A DNA stretch of 7,053 bases from an uncultured Collinsella sp. (lineage in GTDB: Bacteria > Actinomycetota > Coriobacteriia > Coriobacteriales > Coriobacteriaceae): NCBI GenBank assembly GCA_905213265.1, contig CAJMHR010000063.1, positions 1 to 7,053 of the forward strand. The letters run 5' to 3'. Both the position numbers and the translations under genes were made by a program. The notes beneath the pieces were generated by a model. It had not been told where the DNA came from. It saw only the letters and a program-made list of their open reading frames with translations, and did no database searches. Below are positions 6,046 through 7,053 of the stretch, piece after piece (positions within the stretch are counted from its first letter, which is position 1; each line of letters opens with the position of its first letter).

Positions 6046-6718
6046 GGACGCCGATGCGCCCGATGCACGCACCCGTATCATCGAGGCGTTTTGGGAGCTC
6101 ATCGAGAACAACAGCATCTTCGAGTTGTCGGTTGGCGAGGTGACCCGCGCCGCCCAGTGCAATCGCGGAACGTTTTACTACTATTTTCACGATTTCGATG
6201 AACTCGTCGCCATCGCCATAGCCCAGCTGCTGCAGGATAACGAGCTCATCACCGATGTCCTCTGGCATTTTTCGAGCGAGGGCGACCTTTCGGCGTTCGA
6301 CCGGCGCGACGTCCGCTGCCTGCTGCGGCGCATCGTCATCACCATGAGGGCGGGTGCCGCCGAGCAGGTCGTGCAGGGCATCCATACGATCATCATCGAC
6401 CGCGTGAGAGAGATCGTCCACCCCGACGGAGAAGAGCTCAAGGCAGATTCGAGCTTTGCGGTGGGCTTTCTGGTCTCGGGCATCATGAGCTTTGTGATGG
6501 CGGTCGGCTTTGCCCGGGAGGGCGGCGAGGAGATAGACCTCGAGCAGCTGGGGGACAGCGCGTGCGCGTACCTGAGGGCGGTCGCCATGCAGACGGTGGA
6601 AACGGTCGCGCAAGTCGAGGGCGTCGATACATCCGAGCTGCTCGAACGCGTCTCCAAGGAGGCCGATGCCTATCGCGCATCGCGTGCGACGAGTCCCGAC
6701 GTGGTGAAAGACGCCTAG
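6029..6718 (+). CDS. TetR/AcrR-family transcriptional regulator
   Basis: The protein has 229 residues, a little longer than the usual 190-220. The N-terminal DNA-binding domain is clear. RTRIIEAFWELIENNSIFELSVGEVTRAAQCNRGTF spans residues 14-49 when read in pieces, with the helix-turn-helix around 34-53 and the family hallmark GTFYYYFHDFDELV at 47-60. The C-terminal part (about 80-205) is helical and should hold the ligand pocket and dimer interface; the ligand is not predictable. I chose ATG 6029 because MARPRK is a typical family start. A GTG at 6020 would add three residues, and the ribosome binding site is weak either way. The start overlaps the activase stop by 17 bases, so the two are co-transcribed and probably translationally coupled. 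The likely target is the 21-bp palindrome at 1536-1556, making it an autorepressor of its operon. It could also act elsewhere. Confidence 0.9.
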   Translation: MARPRKDADAPDARTRIIEAFWELIENNSIFELSVGEVTRAAQCNRGTFYYYFHDFDELVAIAIAQLLQDNELITDVLWHFSSEGDLSAFDRRDVRCLLRRIVITMRAGAAEQVVQGIHTIIIDRVREIVHPDGEELKADSSFAVGFLVSGIMSFVMAVGFAREGGEEIDLEQLGDSACAYLRAVAMQTVETVAQVEGVDTSELLERVSKEADAYRASRATSPDVVKDA

Positions 6719-6764
6719 GGTTTCTCTTGCGGGGCGCCTGTCGCGCATCGCGCGGTGAGTCCCG
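6668..6764. repeat. Imperfect direct repeat spanning the tetR 3' end
   Basis: GCCT-A-TCGCGCATCGCG at 6668-6684 recurs as GCCT-G-TCGCGCATCGCG at 6736-6752. In both copies GAGTCCCG follows after a short gap (6691-6698 and 6757-6764). The first copy is inside tetR codons and the second lies after its stop, about 67 bases away. This looks like a partial tandem duplication of the gene's end. Confidence 0.55.
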
Positions 6765-6771
6765 CGATGCG
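6744..6771. repeat. 9-bp hairpin downstream of tetR
   Basis: CGCATCGCG (6744-6752) and CGCGATGCG (6763-6771) are exact reverse complements around a 10-base loop. No T-tract follows, so it may protect the 3' end of the operon transcript or act as a weak or factor-dependent stop rather than as a classic intrinsic terminator. Confidence 0.5.
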
Positions 6772-6799
6772 GTCATAACCTGCATTCATGTGAGCCGGG

Positions 6800-6828
6800 T
6801 TTATAGATATTCCTCCAGCTGTTAACAT
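6800..6828 (+). promoter_or_regulatory. Candidate promoter of clpC
   Basis: TTTATA (6800-6805) and TAACAT (6823-6828) are separated by 17 bases and each matches the housekeeping consensus at four of six positions, in a locally AT-rich stretch. Transcription would start near 6835 and give a leader of about 75 bases. I see no CIRCE (HrcA) or HAIR (HspR) heat-shock operator nearby. Confidence 0.45.
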
Positions 6829-6852
6829 AGACGACCTGTGGGTAAAGAGACA

Positions 6853-6879
6853 AAAGCGCCGCCGACGGGCGGGCGTTTT
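6853..6879 (+). terminator. GC-rich hairpin with short T-run in the clpC leader
   Basis: CGCC-GCC (6857-6863) pairs with GGC-G-GGCG (6868-6875) around a GACG tetraloop, with one bulged G at 6871. The stem extends into AAAG against TTTT (6876-6879). It may be a weak intrinsic terminator for the upstream operon or an attenuator in the clpC leader, because it lies downstream of the candidate promoter and only 31 bases before the start codon. Confidence 0.5.
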
Positions 6880-6910
6880 GATTTCGATGAACTCATGTAA
6901 GGAAACGAGC

Positions 6911-7053
6911 ATGTTAGATAGATTTACCGATCGCGCGCGTAAGGTCATGTCCATGGCCAAGCAAGAGGCGCTCGATCTTCATTCAAATAAGGTGGGCACC
7001 GAGCACCTGCTGCTCGCGCTTGCCAAGGAGGACGAGGGCATTGCCGCCGAGGC
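6911..7053 (+). CDS. clpC: ATP-dependent Clp protease ATP-binding subunit ClpC, N-terminal fragment (3' end outside window)
   Basis: Only the first 47 codons are visible. MLDRFTDRARKVMSMAKQEA, then LDLHSNKVGTEHLLLALAKE, then DEGIAAE is the first repeat of the Clp N-terminal domain, characteristic of ClpC. This domain binds substrates and adaptors for the AAA+ unfoldase that feeds the ClpP protease in the cytoplasm. The ATG at 6911 is well supported by AAGGAAA at 6899-6905, five bases upstream, and by the standard family start. The AAA+ domains lie outside the window, so a pseudogene or ClpB-like variant cannot be excluded, although the MxxRFTDRARKV opening favours ClpC. A GC-rich hairpin sits just upstream in its leader. 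It is probably transcribed independently of the tetR operon. Confidence 0.92.
   Translation, partial: MLDRFTDRARKVMSMAKQEALDLHSNKVGTEHLLLALAKEDEGIAAE

Noticed and set aside
3583..6162. Long open frame (859 codons) on the minus strand opposite the giant activase and part of tetR
   Set aside because: It is antisense to two clearly recognisable proteins and consists of a low-complexity Arg/Val/His/Ala-rich sequence. High GC at third codon positions routinely creates such mirror frames.
6719..6910. CIRCE or HAIR heat-shock operator upstream of clpC
   Set aside because: Neither the TTAGCACTC/GAGTGCTAA nor the CTTGAGT/ACTCAAG dyad is present. The inverted repeat at 6744-6771 has a different sequence.
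1..7053. CRISPR array, integrase or complete insertion sequence
   Set aside because: No regularly spaced repeats and no transposase or recombinase reading frame occur in the window.

Overview
The window looks like the chromosome of a high-GC anaerobe, most plausibly a gut actinobacterium of the Coriobacteriia (Collinsella/Olsenella-like). This is inferred from the strongly GC-biased third codon positions, a ClpC-type chaperone start, a two-component-like threonine/serine exporter fragment, and a very large oxygen-sensitive-type acyl-CoA dehydratase activase typical of strict anaerobes. The taxonomic call is from memory of such gene sets and was not searched.

Layout, all genes on the + strand. 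(1) 1-462: C-terminal part of a threonine/serine exporter (ThrE/YjjB-like) membrane domain, cut by the window edge. (2) 463-775: gene-free, with two back-to-back inverted repeats starting at the stop codon, a 20-bp palindrome, and a strong intrinsic terminator close to the next gene. (3) 776-1324: a four-helix membrane protein made of two DUF2798-like repeats. (4) 1325-1605: gene-free, with a long-range inverted repeat, a terminator at 1491-1523, a perfect 21-bp operator-like palindrome at 1536-1556 and an extended -10 promoter at 1565-1573. (5) 1606-6045: a 1479-residue protein fusing two ASKHA (HgdC/BadF-type) ATPase domains, a small four-cysteine module, a DUF2229-like domain and a HgdB-like region. 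(6) 6029-6718: a TetR-family regulator overlapping the large gene by 17 bases. (7) 6719-6910: hairpins and a candidate promoter. (8) 6911-7053: the first 47 codons of clpC.

The central unit is the two-gene operon of the giant activase and its TetR partner. The overlap implies co-transcription and coupled translation, and the perfect palindrome lies where it would block the operon promoter, so the simplest model is an autorepressed operon induced by a small molecule. The large protein keeps both cysteine pairs that hold the activator [4Fe-4S] cluster, as well as conserved cysteines in its dehydratase-like half. It may therefore be a single-chain machine for ATP-driven low-potential electron transfer. 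Its substrate is unknown and cannot be read from the sequence. It is the best candidate here for something under-described, although the family itself is widespread in anaerobes.
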